Shown here: positions 1 to 6,825 of the stretch, piece by piece
How the letters are laid out: each line of letters starts with the position of its first letter
How positions within the stretch are numbered: position 1 is the stretch's first letter
Assembly (NCBI GenBank): GCA_050743365.1
Contig: JBOGFI010000093.1
Span: 1-14,669, forward strand
Reading direction: 5' to 3'
DNA: 14,669 bases
Source: JBOGFI01 sp050743365
GTDB lineage: Bacteria > Actinomycetota > Acidimicrobiia > IMCC26256 > JACDBD01
Notes under the pieces: model-generated
Database searches by the model: none
What the model was told of the DNA's origin: nothing
What the model saw: only the letters and a program-made list of their open reading frames with translations
Program-made: the position numbers and the translations under genes

Positions 1-1258
1 GCCCGAAGTGGACCAGCCGGTTGTCGGGCGCCCGGCCGGATCGCCGGTGCGTCGCGTCGTCCTTGCGGCCCTCCCCCTCGGCCACCAGCACCTCGAGCAC
101 GCGCCCGACGTGCTGCTTGTTCTCCGCCCACGCGACGTCATCCTGCAGCGCGACCAGCCGCTCGTAGCGCTCCTGGACGACCTCCTTGGCCACCTGGCCG
201 CCCATGTCGGCGGCCGGAGTGCCCGGGCGCCTGGAGTACTGGAAGGTGAAGGCACCCGCGAACCGTGCCTCGCGCACGACCTGCAACGTCTCGTCGAAGT
301 CGGCGTCGGTCTCGCCCGGGAAGCCGACGATGATGTCGGTCGTGACCGCGAGGTCGGGGACAGCGGCGCGGGCGGCAGCGAGCTTCTCGAGGTAGCGCTC
401 GGCGGTGTAGCCGCGGTGCATGCGGGCGAGGGTGCGGTCGCTCCCGGCCTGGAGCGGCAGGTGGAGGTGCTCGCAGACGGCGTCGCAGTCCGCCATCGCA
501 TCGATCGTCTCGGGACGGAGGTCCTTGGGGTGCGGTGACGTGTACCGGATCCGTCGGATGCCGGCGACGGCGTCGACGGCGTGCAACAGGTCGGCGAAGC
601 GGGGCCGGTACTGCCCGGCGCCGAGGTCGCGGCCGTACGAGTTGACGTTCTGGCCAAGCAGGGTGACCTCGCTCACGCCGTCGGCGGCCAGCGCCTCGAC
701 CTCGTGCACGATATCGCCCATCCGCCGGCTGACCTCCCGACCGCGCACGATCGGCACGATGCAGAAGGTGCACGAGTTGTCGCAGCCGATCTGGATGGTG
801 ACCCAGGCCGAATGGTCGACCTCGCGCCGCGCGGGCAGCGCCGAGGGATAGGCCTCGTGCTCCTCGAGGATCTCCACGATCGGGCCCTCGAGCCGGGCCC
901 GCTCCAGCAGGCCGGGCGCGTGGGCGAGGTTGTGGGTACCGAACACGACGTCGACGTGGCCGGCCCGCTCGACGACGAGCTCGCGGTCCTTCTGGGCCAG
1001 GCAACCCCCCACCGCGATCTGCAGGTCGGGCCGGGCGGCCTTCAGGGCCTTGAGCCGGCCGAGATGCCCGTAGAGCTTGTTGTCGGCGTTCTCCCGGATG
1101 CAGCAGGTGTTGAGCACCACGACGTCGGCTTGCTCCACGTCGTTGGTCGGCCTCATCCCGTCGGCGACGAGCAGCCCTGCGATCCGCTCGGAGTCGTGCT
1201 CGTTCATCTGGCACCCGAACGTCCGGATGTGGAAGCGGCGGGGCGCCGGGGCGGTCAC
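1..1258 (-). CDS. miaB: MiaB, tRNA-2-methylthio-N6-isopentenyladenosine synthase (3' end outside window)
   Basis: Radical-SAM methylthiotransferase that adds a methylthio group to isopentenyladenosine-37 of tRNAs reading UNN codons. About 419 codons are visible. In order: an N-terminal UPF0004 domain with three cluster-binding cysteines (FGCQMN near residue 16, NTCCIR near 52, GGCLAQ near 86), then the radical-SAM core with CxxxCxxC in GCDNSCTFC (about 159-166). The window edge cuts the reading frame inside the C-terminal TRAM domain (ending APDNRLVHFG). The TCCIRENA and YTSPHP signatures favour MiaB over its paralogue RimO, which is also in this window. The start is the GTG giving VTAPAPRRFHIRTFGCQ, which leaves the usual short lead before the first cysteine motif. 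A TACACT element lies 8 bases upstream. In many actinobacteria miaB follows recA-recX on the same strand; here two opposite-strand genes intervene. The longer antisense and frame-shifted ORFs over this gene are shadows. Confidence 0.96.
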   Translation of the reverse strand, partial: MTAPAPRRFHIRTFGCQMNEHDSERIAGLLVADGMRPTNDVEQADVVVLNTCCIRENADNKLYGHLGRLKALKAARPDLQIAVGGCLAQKDRELVVERAGHVDVVFGTHNLAHAPGLLERARLEGPIVEILEEHEAYPSALPARREVDHSAWVTIQIGCDNSCTFCIVPIVRGREVSRRMGDIVHEVEALAADGVSEVTLLGQNVNSYGRDLGAGQYRPRFADLLHAVDAVAGIRRIRYTSPHPKDLRPETIDAMADCDAVCEHLHLPLQAGSDRTLARMHRGYTAERYLEKLAAARAAVPDLAVTTDIIVGFPGETDADFDETLQVVREARFAGAFTFQYSRRPGTPAADMGGQVAKEVVQERYERLVALQDDVAWAENKQHVGRVLEVLVAEGEGRKDDATHRRSGRAPDNRLVHFG

Positions 1259-1266
1259 GGCGGCCC

Positions 1267-1272
1267 AGTGTA
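1267..1272 (-). promoter_or_regulatory. Candidate -10 element of miaB
   Basis: Read on the minus strand the hexamer is TACACT, matching actinobacterial TANNNT. Eight bases separate it from the GTG start, so transcription would begin at or within a few bases of the start codon, giving an almost leaderless mRNA. No Shine-Dalgarno sequence is visible upstream of this GTG, which fits. No -35 was recognised. Confidence 0.45.
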
Positions 1273-1287
1273 CGGCGGGGCCCGTGC

Positions 1288-1293
1288 CAGGAT
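1288..1293 (+). promoter_or_regulatory. Candidate -10 element of the TauE/GNAT unit
   Basis: CAGGAT lies 7 bases before the ATG at 1301, the spacing expected if the start codon is also +1. It matches TANNNT at the key second A and sixth T but not the first T, so support is weak. No ribosome-binding site is visible, which fits a leaderless transcript. Confidence 0.3.
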
Positions 1294-1300
1294 CGGGCCC

Positions 1301-2023
1301 ATGCACCTCTCGGGCCTCGAGCTCGTGATCGCGTCGCTCGCCGTTGTCGTGGGCGCAACGGTGCAGGGTTCGATCGGGTTCGGCAAGAACCTCGTCGCGG
1401 TGCCGGTGGTGGCGCTGCTCGAGCCCAGCGCCCTTCCCGGCACCCTGATCCTCGTGGCGTTCCCGATGACGGTGGTCATGGCGCTGACCGAGCGCGACGC
1501 CATCGACCGGGCGGGGTTCGCGTGGATCACGGTCGGGCGGGTCCCGGGGACGGTGCTGGGCGTCGTGGTCGTCGCCGTGCTCACGAGTGACGCCCTGTCG
1601 GGGCTGATCGGCGCGTTCGTGCTGGTCGCGGTGGCCATGAGCGTCGGGACCGTGACGGTGCCCGTGAATCGCGAGACGGCGCTGGCCGCCGGGGTCGCGT
1701 CGGGGGCAATGGGGACGGCGGCCGCGATCGGCGGCCCGCCGCTGGCGCTCCTCTACCAACACCACGAGGGGCCGGTCCTGCGCTCGACGCTCGCCGTCTC
1801 GTTCGTCGTCGGCACCCTGGTCTCGTTCGCGGGCCTCGCGATCGGCGGGCAGGTGGAGGCGTGGCAGCTGCTGCTCGGCCTCTCCCTCATGCCGGCACTG
1901 GCAGCCGGCCTGCTGCTGAGCCGGCTCGTGTCTCCCGCGCTCGATGCCCGCTGGCTGCGGCCGGCCGTGCTCGGCTTCGCTGCCTTCACCGGTGTGATCG
2001 CGCTGCTGCGGGGAGTGCTGTGA
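1301..2023 (+). CDS. TauE/SafE-family membrane permease
   Basis: 240-residue integral membrane protein of the TauE/SafE (DUF81) family. Members export sulfite, sulfoacetate or related organosulfur anions, but substrates vary and cannot be read from sequence. The protein is almost wholly hydrophobic, with roughly seven or eight membrane segments in two halves. Each half has the family's glycine-rich re-entrant motif: GSIGFGKNLVAVP at about residues 23-35 and GAMGTAAAIGGPP at about 135-147. Length is slightly short for the family (about 250-270) but complete. The ATG at 1301 puts the first membrane segment right at the N-terminus. A longer same-frame reading from further left runs antisense through miaB and is not credible. 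The stop overlaps the GTG start of the acetyltransferase by GTGA, so the two are probably co-translated. Alternative: an uncharacterised permease of the same fold. Confidence 0.9.
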   Translation: MHLSGLELVIASLAVVVGATVQGSIGFGKNLVAVPVVALLEPSALPGTLILVAFPMTVVMALTERDAIDRAGFAWITVGRVPGTVLGVVVVAVLTSDALSGLIGAFVLVAVAMSVGTVTVPVNRETALAAGVASGAMGTAAAIGGPPLALLYQHHEGPVLRSTLAVSFVVGTLVSFAGLAIGGQVEAWQLLLGLSLMPALAAGLLLSRLVSPALDARWLRPAVLGFAAFTGVIALLRGVL

Positions 2024-2571
2024 GCGAGCTCGAGACCGCACGCCTCCTCCTCCGCCGCTGGCGCGAGGACGACCTCGACCCGTACGCCCGCATGTGCGCC
2101 GACCCCGAGGTGATGCGATACGTCGGCGGCACGCCGTTCACCCGCGAGCAGTCCGAGCGGCAGCTGCGCGACTTCATGGCCCACTGGGAGGAGCACGGCT
2201 TCGGCCTCTGGGCCGCCGTGCACAAGGCCGACGACCGGTTCATCGGCTTCGTCGGACTCATGACCCACACGTGGTTCCCGGGCGTCGAGGTCGGCTGGCG
2301 CCTCGACCGCGGCTACTGGGGCCGGGGCCTCGCCCCGGAGGGCGCAGCGGAGAGCCTGCGCTACGGGTTCGAGGACCTCGGCCTCGACCGCATCGTCTCC
2401 ATCCACGAGCCCGACAACGCCGCCTCGCGCCGGGTCATGGAGAAGAACGGGCTCACCTTCGATCTCGAGACCGTCCTCCCGCACAACCAGACGCTCGTGT
2501 GGGTCTACGCCATCACGCGGGAGCAGTGGGCGCGCGTGCAGCGCGACACCGGACGGCCGCCGGGCTCGTGA
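2020..2571 (+). CDS. GNAT acetyltransferase, RimJ/RimL-like
   Basis: 183-residue GCN5-related N-acetyltransferase, expected to transfer acetyl from acetyl-CoA to an amine (small molecule, antibiotic or protein N-terminus); the acceptor is unknown. It opens with the RimJ/RimL-type phrase LETARLLLRRWREDDLDPY. The acetyl-CoA pyrophosphate-binding loop is visible as RGYWGRGLAPEGA (about 97-109). The late helix motif NAASRRVMEKNGL (about 133-145) is typical of the subfamily. The GTG start was chosen because it overlaps the permease stop by four bases and gives a family-typical N-terminus. The longer reading from 1861 is out of frame with the real upstream gene and antisense to nothing known. It converges on recA, with a strong hairpin between them. 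Co-translation with a TauE-type exporter hints at a resistance or export-detoxification pair, but that is speculation. Confidence 0.92.
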   Translation: MSELETARLLLRRWREDDLDPYARMCADPEVMRYVGGTPFTREQSERQLRDFMAHWEEHGFGLWAAVHKADDRFIGFVGLMTHTWFPGVEVGWRLDRGYWGRGLAPEGAAESLRYGFEDLGLDRIVSIHEPDNAASRRVMEKNGLTFDLETVLPHNQTLVWVYAITREQWARVQRDTGRPPGS

Positions 2572-2621
2572 CGGCACAAGCGGCGGAACCCGCACCTTTC
2601 GCTGCCAGGAGCCGTCCGTCC

Positions 2622-2663
2622 GGGCGCCCGGCCGCCGTCTTGGGGGGGAACGGCCGGGCGCCC
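2622..2663. terminator. Bidirectional terminator hairpin between GNAT and recA
   Basis: The arms GGGCGCCCGGCCG (2622-2634) and CGGCCGGGCGCCC (2651-2663) are perfect complements over 13 bp. They enclose a 16-base loop that includes a run of seven G. The hairpin lies about 50 bases beyond the GNAT stop and 22 beyond the recA stop. There is no clear T-tract on either side, as is common for actinobacterial hairpin terminators. Confidence 0.75.
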
Positions 2664-2685
2664 CGACGTGATGGTGGTGCGTGCC

Positions 2686-3753
<1,068 letters not shown>

Positions 3754-3760
3754 GGTGAGA

Positions 3761-3768
3761 CTCCTCCT
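3761..3768 (-). promoter_or_regulatory. Ribosome-binding site deciding the recA start
   Basis: Minus-strand AGGAGGAG, 7 bases before the GTG at 3753. It is the strongest Shine-Dalgarno sequence I saw in the window and settles the GTG over the upstream same-frame ATG. Confidence 0.85.
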
Positions 3769-3824
3769 GATCGCCCTAACTGGGGTTCGTGCGGTCTCGG
3801 TCGGGGGAAGCGGTGCTGCGTCGC

Positions 3825-3847
3825 ACCCTACGGCGGGGGTGTGACAG
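3825..3847 (-). promoter_or_regulatory. recA proximal promoter resembling the RecA-independent (RecA-NDp / PafBC) motif
   Basis: Read on the minus strand: CTGTCACAC, then eight bases, then TAGGGT. The known mycobacterial DNA-damage motif is tTGTCRgtg-N8-TAnnnT. Here TGTCA is conserved, the gap from TGTCA to the -10 is exactly 11 bases as in the consensus, and TAGGGT fits TANNNT. The trailing 'gtg' reads 'cac'. Start of transcription is predicted near 3818, about 65 bases before the recA GTG. Confidence 0.55.
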
Positions 3848-3862
3848 TTACGCCCGGCGGCT

Positions 3863-3876
3863 CCGGCCCAGGCCGG
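3863..3876 (-). promoter_or_regulatory. Small hairpin in the distal recA leader
   Basis: CCGGCC (3863-3868) and GGCCGG (3871-3876) are complementary around two bases, so in RNA the stem would be 5 bp with a 4-base loop; a flanking T/A pair (3862/3877) extends it. It would be present only in transcripts from the distal, LexA-controlled promoter. It may be without function in such GC-rich DNA. Confidence 0.3.
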
Positions 3877-3878
3877 AA

Positions 3879-3892
3879 TCACACGCGTGTGA
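3879..3892. promoter_or_regulatory. Perfect 14-bp palindrome at the distal recA transcription start
   Basis: TCACACGCGTGTGA is a perfect inverted repeat. Its end touches the distal -10 hexamer (3892-3897), so the predicted start of transcription (about 3885) falls at its centre. It is not a LexA box and could be the operator of another repressor. The binder is unknown. Confidence 0.4.
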
Positions 3893-3920
3893 CTCTACCC
3901 CGAACGTCTGTTCGGAGCAA
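3892..3920 (-). promoter_or_regulatory. recA distal promoter (-35 TTGCTC, 17-bp spacer, -10 TAGAGT)
   Basis: On the minus strand TTGCTC (3920-3915) and TAGAGT (3897-3892) are separated by exactly 17 bases, and the LexA box fills 14 of them. The predicted start near 3885 gives a leader of about 130 bases. The arrangement is what a LexA-repressed promoter should look like. Confidence 0.7.
3901..3914. promoter_or_regulatory. LexA-binding SOS box of recA
   Basis: CGAACGTCTGTTCG matches the Gram-positive/actinobacterial SOS box CGAAC-N4-GTTCG at all ten defined positions. It lies between the distal -35 and -10, 148 bases upstream of the recA start, so LexA bound here would exclude RNA polymerase. 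Confidence 0.92.
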
Positions 3921-3932
3921 GCACCGGGTCCA

Positions 3933-4349
3933 TCACGGGTTGTGGGCCGGCTGGTACACGACCTCCACGTGATGGCCGTCCGGATCCGAGAAGCCGACGG
4001 CGTAGTAGCCGGGCGTGTAGCCGTACTCGGCCGGCGGGTCGGTCACGTCGGCGCCGAGCTCGAGGAGCATCTTCCCCAGCCCGTCGACGTCGGAGCGGCT
4101 CGCGGCGCAGAACGCCAGGTGGTCGAGGCCCGGAGCACCGCGAACGTGTGATCCGGCCCGGGTGGCGGGTCGGATCTCGATCTCGAATACCCGCCCGGAC
4201 TCCTCGGTGAGCGCCCACAGGCCGCGATCCGGTGCGGCCGCGACTCGCTCGAAGCCGAGGTACTCCAGGACGGGGCCGTAGAACGCGATCGAGCGCCGGA
4301 GGTCGGCGACGGCGAGGTCGACGTGGTCGAGCGGGCCCCGTAACGGCAT
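3933..4349 (-). CDS. VOC-superfamily (glyoxalase/dioxygenase-like) protein
   Basis: 138-residue single vicinal-oxygen-chelate protein with two βαβββ repeats, probably a metal-dependent dimer. Each repeat starts with a metal-ligand histidine: LDHVDLAVADLRRSIAFY (His9) and GLDHLAFCAASRSDVD (His77). The closing strand DPDGHHVEVVYQP supplies a likely Glu129 ligand. The family covers glyoxalase I, epimerases, dioxygenases and fosfomycin/bleomycin resistance proteins, and nothing here singles out a substrate. The ATG has GGAG 9 bases upstream and lies 12 bases after the thpR stop, so it is the last gene of the rimO-pgsA-cinA-thpR operon. No hairpin separates it from the recA promoter, so some read-through into recA is possible. 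The LexA box starts only 18 bases after its stop codon. Confidence 0.9.
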   Translation of the reverse strand: MPLRGPLDHVDLAVADLRRSIAFYGPVLEYLGFERVAAAPDRGLWALTEESGRVFEIEIRPATRAGSHVRGAPGLDHLAFCAASRSDVDGLGKMLLELGADVTDPPAEYGYTPGYYAVGFSDPDGHHVEVVYQPAHNP

Positions 4350-4361
4350 GGGCAGGCGCTC

Positions 4362-4904
4362 CTACGCTTCCGGCCCGAGCCCGAACCGGGCCCGTTCGAG
4401 GTACTCGGCCCCCTCCCGTCGGGTCCGGCTCTCGAACAGCACGACGTCGCGCACGTCCCACGCCGGTCCGACCGGTCCGTCCGCCAGCCCCGCGACCACT
4501 TCCCGCAGGTCGGTCGGCGTCTTGCACCGGGCCAGCGTCACGTGGGGGTGGTACTCACGCGCCTCGGGGTCGTGACCGAGCGGTCGCAGCAGCGCGCCCA
4601 CCGCCGCCGACAGCTGCACCAGCAGCGGGCCGCCCTCGCGCGCACCCACCCACAGGACCCGGCCCCGCCGCTCGCTCGGGAACGCGCCCGCGCCGCCCAG
4701 GCACACCGGGCCGCCCCCCACCGACAGCGCCCCCAACGCGACGGTGACGGCCTCGACGTCGGCGCGGTTGCCAAGGAACTGGAGCGTGACGTGCCACTGC
4801 GCGCGGGTCGACCACCGCGCACCGGGCACAGGGGGTCTTCCCAGCGCGTCGATCGCGTCGAGCACCTCGGCCGGCGGCACGACGGCGACGAAGGCACGCG
4901 TCAC
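4362..4904 (-). CDS. thpR: ThpR, RNA 2',3'-cyclic phosphodiesterase (2H family)
   Basis: 180-residue member of the 2H phosphoesterase family (LigT/ThpR), which opens 2',3'-cyclic phosphate RNA ends and can join tRNA halves in vitro. Both catalytic HxTx motifs are intact: HVTLQFLG (about 38-45) and HPHVTLARC (about 119-127). The family's opening phrase (R-x-F-x-A-x-x-P) appears as TRAFVAVVPP, and the end motif ESRTRREGAEYLERARFGL is typical. The start is GTG 4904, which overlaps the cinA stop as GTGA and gives a family-typical N-terminus with no extra residues. A very long reading in this frame that continues upstream through cinA is a shadow. The cinA-thpR adjacency recurs in bacteria and suggests a shared nucleotide/RNA maintenance role, which is inference. 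Confidence 0.95.
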   Translation of the reverse strand: MTRAFVAVVPPAEVLDAIDALGRPPVPGARWSTRAQWHVTLQFLGNRADVEAVTVALGALSVGGGPVCLGGAGAFPSERRGRVLWVGAREGGPLLVQLSAAVGALLRPLGHDPEAREYHPHVTLARCKTPTDLREVVAGLADGPVGPAWDVRDVVLFESRTRREGAEYLERARFGLGPEA

Positions 4905-6133
4905 TCGAGGGCGAGGAGCCGGAGGCGCAGCAGGTTGAGCAACGAGATCGTGGCGAACTGCCGGATCATGTCGCGCTGGCCGGGGAGGCGCGTGCCCACG
5001 GCCGCGGGCGGCTCGTCGCCGACCGCGAGCCCGAAGAACACCGTTCCGGCGGGGTGCCCGTCCTGCTCCTCGGGGCCGGCCACGCCCGTCACCGCGATGC
5101 CCACGTCGGCGCCGAGCTCTCGCTTCGCCGCCACCGCCATCTCCCGGGCGCTGTCGTCGCTCACGACCTTCTCGGCGGTGACGCCCAGCACGGAGCGCTT
5201 CACGTCGCTCATGTAGGCGACGATCCCGCCCCGCAGCACGTCGCTGGTGCCGGGCGCGTTCACGAGACGAGCCGCGACGAGGCCACCGGTGAGCGACTCG
5301 GCCACGCCCAGGGTGAGGCCCCGCTTCCGGCACAGGTCGAGCACGACCGACTCCATCGTCTCGTCGTCGACCGCGAACACCAGGTCGCCCAGCACCGCCC
5401 GCAGCGCCCTCTCCTCGGGCTCGATCAGCGCCCGGGCCCCTTCGACCGTGGCCGCTTTGGCGGTCATGCGCACCGACAGCCCCTCGATGCCGCGGGCGAG
5501 GAAGGCGATGGTGGGATTGGTCTGGGCGTCGACGCGGTCGGCGATCATCTCGGCCAGCCCCGACTCCGACGTGCCCCAGGTCTTCAGCGTGCGCGACACG
5601 ATGCACGCCTGGGCGCCGGAAGGGCGCAGCAGATCGGGCAGCACGTGCTCGCGCATCATCAGCTTCATCTCGTAGGGGACGCCGGGCACGGCGTACACCA
5701 CCTTGCCGCCGACCGGCGCACGGATGCCGGGGGCGGTACCGACAGAGTTCGAGATCGGCTCGGCGCCCTCGGGCACGTCGCACTGCCGCAGGTTGTTGGC
5801 GGGCATCTCCCGGCCCCGCGAGCCGAACAGCGCCGACACCCACTCGACCAGGTCGTCTCGCCGCTCGAGCTTCACACCCAGCACCTCGGCGATGGCCTCG
5901 CGCGTCACGTCGTCCGGCGTCGGGCCCAGCCCCCCGCATACCACGACCGCGTCGGCCCGTTCGAGTAGCTCCCGCAGCGCCGCCACCATCCGTCCGAGGT
6001 TGTCGCCGACCTTCCGGTGCTCGAACGTGTCGATGCCGGCGGCGGCGAGCTGCTCCCCGATCCAGGCGCTGTTCGTGTCGACGATCTGGCCGAGCAGCAG
6101 CTCGGTGCCGATCGCCAGGACATCGCACCTCAT
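4901..6133 (-). CDS. cinA: CinA, competence/damage-inducible protein A with NMN amidohydrolase domain
   Basis: 410 residues, the full two-domain form. The N-terminal MoaB/MogA-like domain (COG1058, ADP-ribose pyrophosphatase activity in characterised members) starts with the classic CDVLAIGTELLLGQIVDTNS and carries GGLGPTPDD (67-75) and AVPGVPYEMK (148-157). A middle stretch leads to the C-terminal PncC/CinA domain, an NMN deamidase that recycles pyridine nucleotides, with AESLTGGLVAARL (278-290), GGIVAYMSDVKRSVLGV (302-318) and VTGVAGPEEQDGHPAGTVF (348-366). The ATG at 6133 is chosen because the conserved IGTELL motif then lies at residues 8-13 as usual. It is preceded by two identical 14-bp repeat units, each containing another ATG. 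The stop overlaps thpR by four bases. In some actinobacteria and streptococci cinA is co-transcribed with recA; here thpR and a VOC gene lie between. Confidence 0.98.
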   Translation of the reverse strand: MRCDVLAIGTELLLGQIVDTNSAWIGEQLAAAGIDTFEHRKVGDNLGRMVAALRELLERADAVVVCGGLGPTPDDVTREAIAEVLGVKLERRDDLVEWVSALFGSRGREMPANNLRQCDVPEGAEPISNSVGTAPGIRAPVGGKVVYAVPGVPYEMKLMMREHVLPDLLRPSGAQACIVSRTLKTWGTSESGLAEMIADRVDAQTNPTIAFLARGIEGLSVRMTAKAATVEGARALIEPEERALRAVLGDLVFAVDDETMESVVLDLCRKRGLTLGVAESLTGGLVAARLVNAPGTSDVLRGGIVAYMSDVKRSVLGVTAEKVVSDDSAREMAVAAKRELGADVGIAVTGVAGPEEQDGHPAGTVFFGLAVGDEPPAAVGTRLPGQRDMIRQFATISLLNLLRLRLLALE

Positions 6134-6147
6134 CGTCCCGCCCTCAT
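6130..6147 (-). CDS. Second mini-ORF (MRAGR) coupled to cinA
   Basis: ATG AGG GCG GGA CGA TGA, five codons. Its stop overlaps the cinA ATG as ATGA, the usual arrangement for translational coupling. A GAGGGCGGG stretch from the repeat precedes the ATG and could act as a ribosome-binding site. It may be only a by-product of the tandem repeat; translation is not shown. Confidence 0.3.
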   Translation of the reverse strand: MRAGR

Positions 6148-6161
6148 CGTCCCGCCCTCAT
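6144..6161 (-). CDS. First mini-ORF (MRAGR) upstream of cinA
   Basis: Identical in sequence to the second mini-ORF. Its TGA overlaps the ATG of the second mini-ORF by ATGA, so the two and cinA form a chain of three overlapping starts. It has no clear ribosome-binding site of its own. Confidence 0.25.
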   Translation of the reverse strand: MRAGR

Positions 6162-6183
6162 CGTCCAGCAGGCCGGCCGGCCG

Positions 6184-6825
6184 TCATCTGGCCTCGCGCG
6201 CCTCCCGCCAGCCCCGGCCCACGATGTCGAGCGCCGACAGCAGCGTGACCGAGACGGCGACCCAGAGCAGCACCTGGTGCAGACCGTCGAGGTCCTCGAA
6301 CGGCGGGAAGATCACCACGCCCACCGCCACCAGCTGCACGTTGGCCTTGACCTTGCCGAGCATCCGGGCCGGCAGCGAGATCCCCCGGCGCCCGGCGAGC
6401 GACCGGTACGCCGAGATCGCGAGCTCACGGCCGGCGACGAGCACCACGGGGAGCCAGCCGAACGCGCCGCGCAGAGCCAGCGCGACGAAGCCGCCCAGCA
6501 CGAGCGACTTGTCGGCCAGCGGGTCGAGGTAGGCCCCCGACCGGGTGGTGCCGTCGCGCCGCGCCACCCAGCCGTCGAGGCCGTCGGTGCACGACAACAC
6601 GAACCAGAGCCCGACCGTGAGCCACGACGCGCCCCGGTCCTCGATGAGCAGGACCGTGGGGATGGCGAGCAACAGGCGCGCCATGGTGATGGCATTGGCC
6701 GGCGTTGCCAGCGCGCCCGGGCCGAAGCGGAACACCCGGGCGGGCTCGACCAACGGCGGCGCCGAGGTCGATGCCACCGGGCGCGGGTCGGGTGGCACCT
6801 GAGCGTCGGGCGCCGCGGTGCTCAC
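6184..6825 (-). CDS. pgsA: PgsA, CDP-diacylglycerol-glycerol-3-phosphate 3-phosphatidyltransferase
   Basis: 213-residue integral membrane enzyme that makes phosphatidylglycerol phosphate, the committed step to phosphatidylglycerol and cardiolipin. The complete CDP-alcohol phosphatidyltransferase motif D-x2-D-G-x2-A-R-x8-G-x3-D-x3-D is visible from Asp81 to Asp105, in DGLDGWVARRDGTTRSGAYL and the following DPLADK. NAITMARLLLAIPTVLL near residue 44 and GKVKANVQLVAV near 157 are PgsA-typical and favour it over cardiolipin or PI-phosphate synthases. About five or six membrane segments follow a charged, proline-rich N-terminal lead of roughly 40 residues, which is longer than usual. The GTG at 6825 overlaps the rimO stop as GTGA; a later start near ATPANAIT would remove the non-conserved lead, but no better site is evident. 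The next gene, cinA, starts after about 50 bases. Confidence 0.95.
   Translation of the reverse strand: MSTAAPDAQVPPDPRPVASTSAPPLVEPARVFRFGPGALATPANAITMARLLLAIPTVLLIEDRGASWLTVGLWFVLSCTDGLDGWVARRDGTTRSGAYLDPLADKSLVLGGFVALALRGAFGWLPVVLVAGRELAISAYRSLAGRRGISLPARMLGKVKANVQLVAVGVVIFPPFEDLDGLHQVLLWVAVSVTLLSALDIVGRGWREAREAR

Larger units (their letters stand above)
6129..6167. repeat. 14-bp tandem repeat (about 2.8 copies) at the cinA start
   Basis: CTCATCGTCCCGCC occurs at 6129-6142 and 6143-6156, followed by a partial third copy at 6157-6166. Each unit carries a minus-strand ATG, and the lowest one (6133) is the cinA start. The unit length is not a multiple of three, so each extra copy shifts frame. 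The repeats look like a slippage duplication of the start region. Confidence 0.9.

Noticed and set aside
581..1300. N-terminal extension of the permease (same frame, 240 extra residues)
   Set aside because: The extension runs antisense through miaB, is hydrophilic with no family match, and the permease is complete from ATG 1301.
138..1358. 406-residue minus-strand ORF over miaB
   Set aside because: It is Arg/Gly/Ala-rich with no recognisable domain and lies in a different frame from the intact MiaB reading, which has all cluster cysteines. GC-rich shadow frame.
3754..3882. 43-residue N-terminal extension of RecA from an upstream ATG
   Set aside because: It lies across the proximal promoter, is not RecA-like, and the GTG at 3753 has a strong ribosome-binding site and a family-typical N-terminus.
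4905..6128. Upstream part of the 588-residue minus-strand ORF that ends in ThpR
   Set aside because: This part is an Arg/Gly-rich shadow of cinA; only the last 180 codons encode a real protein.
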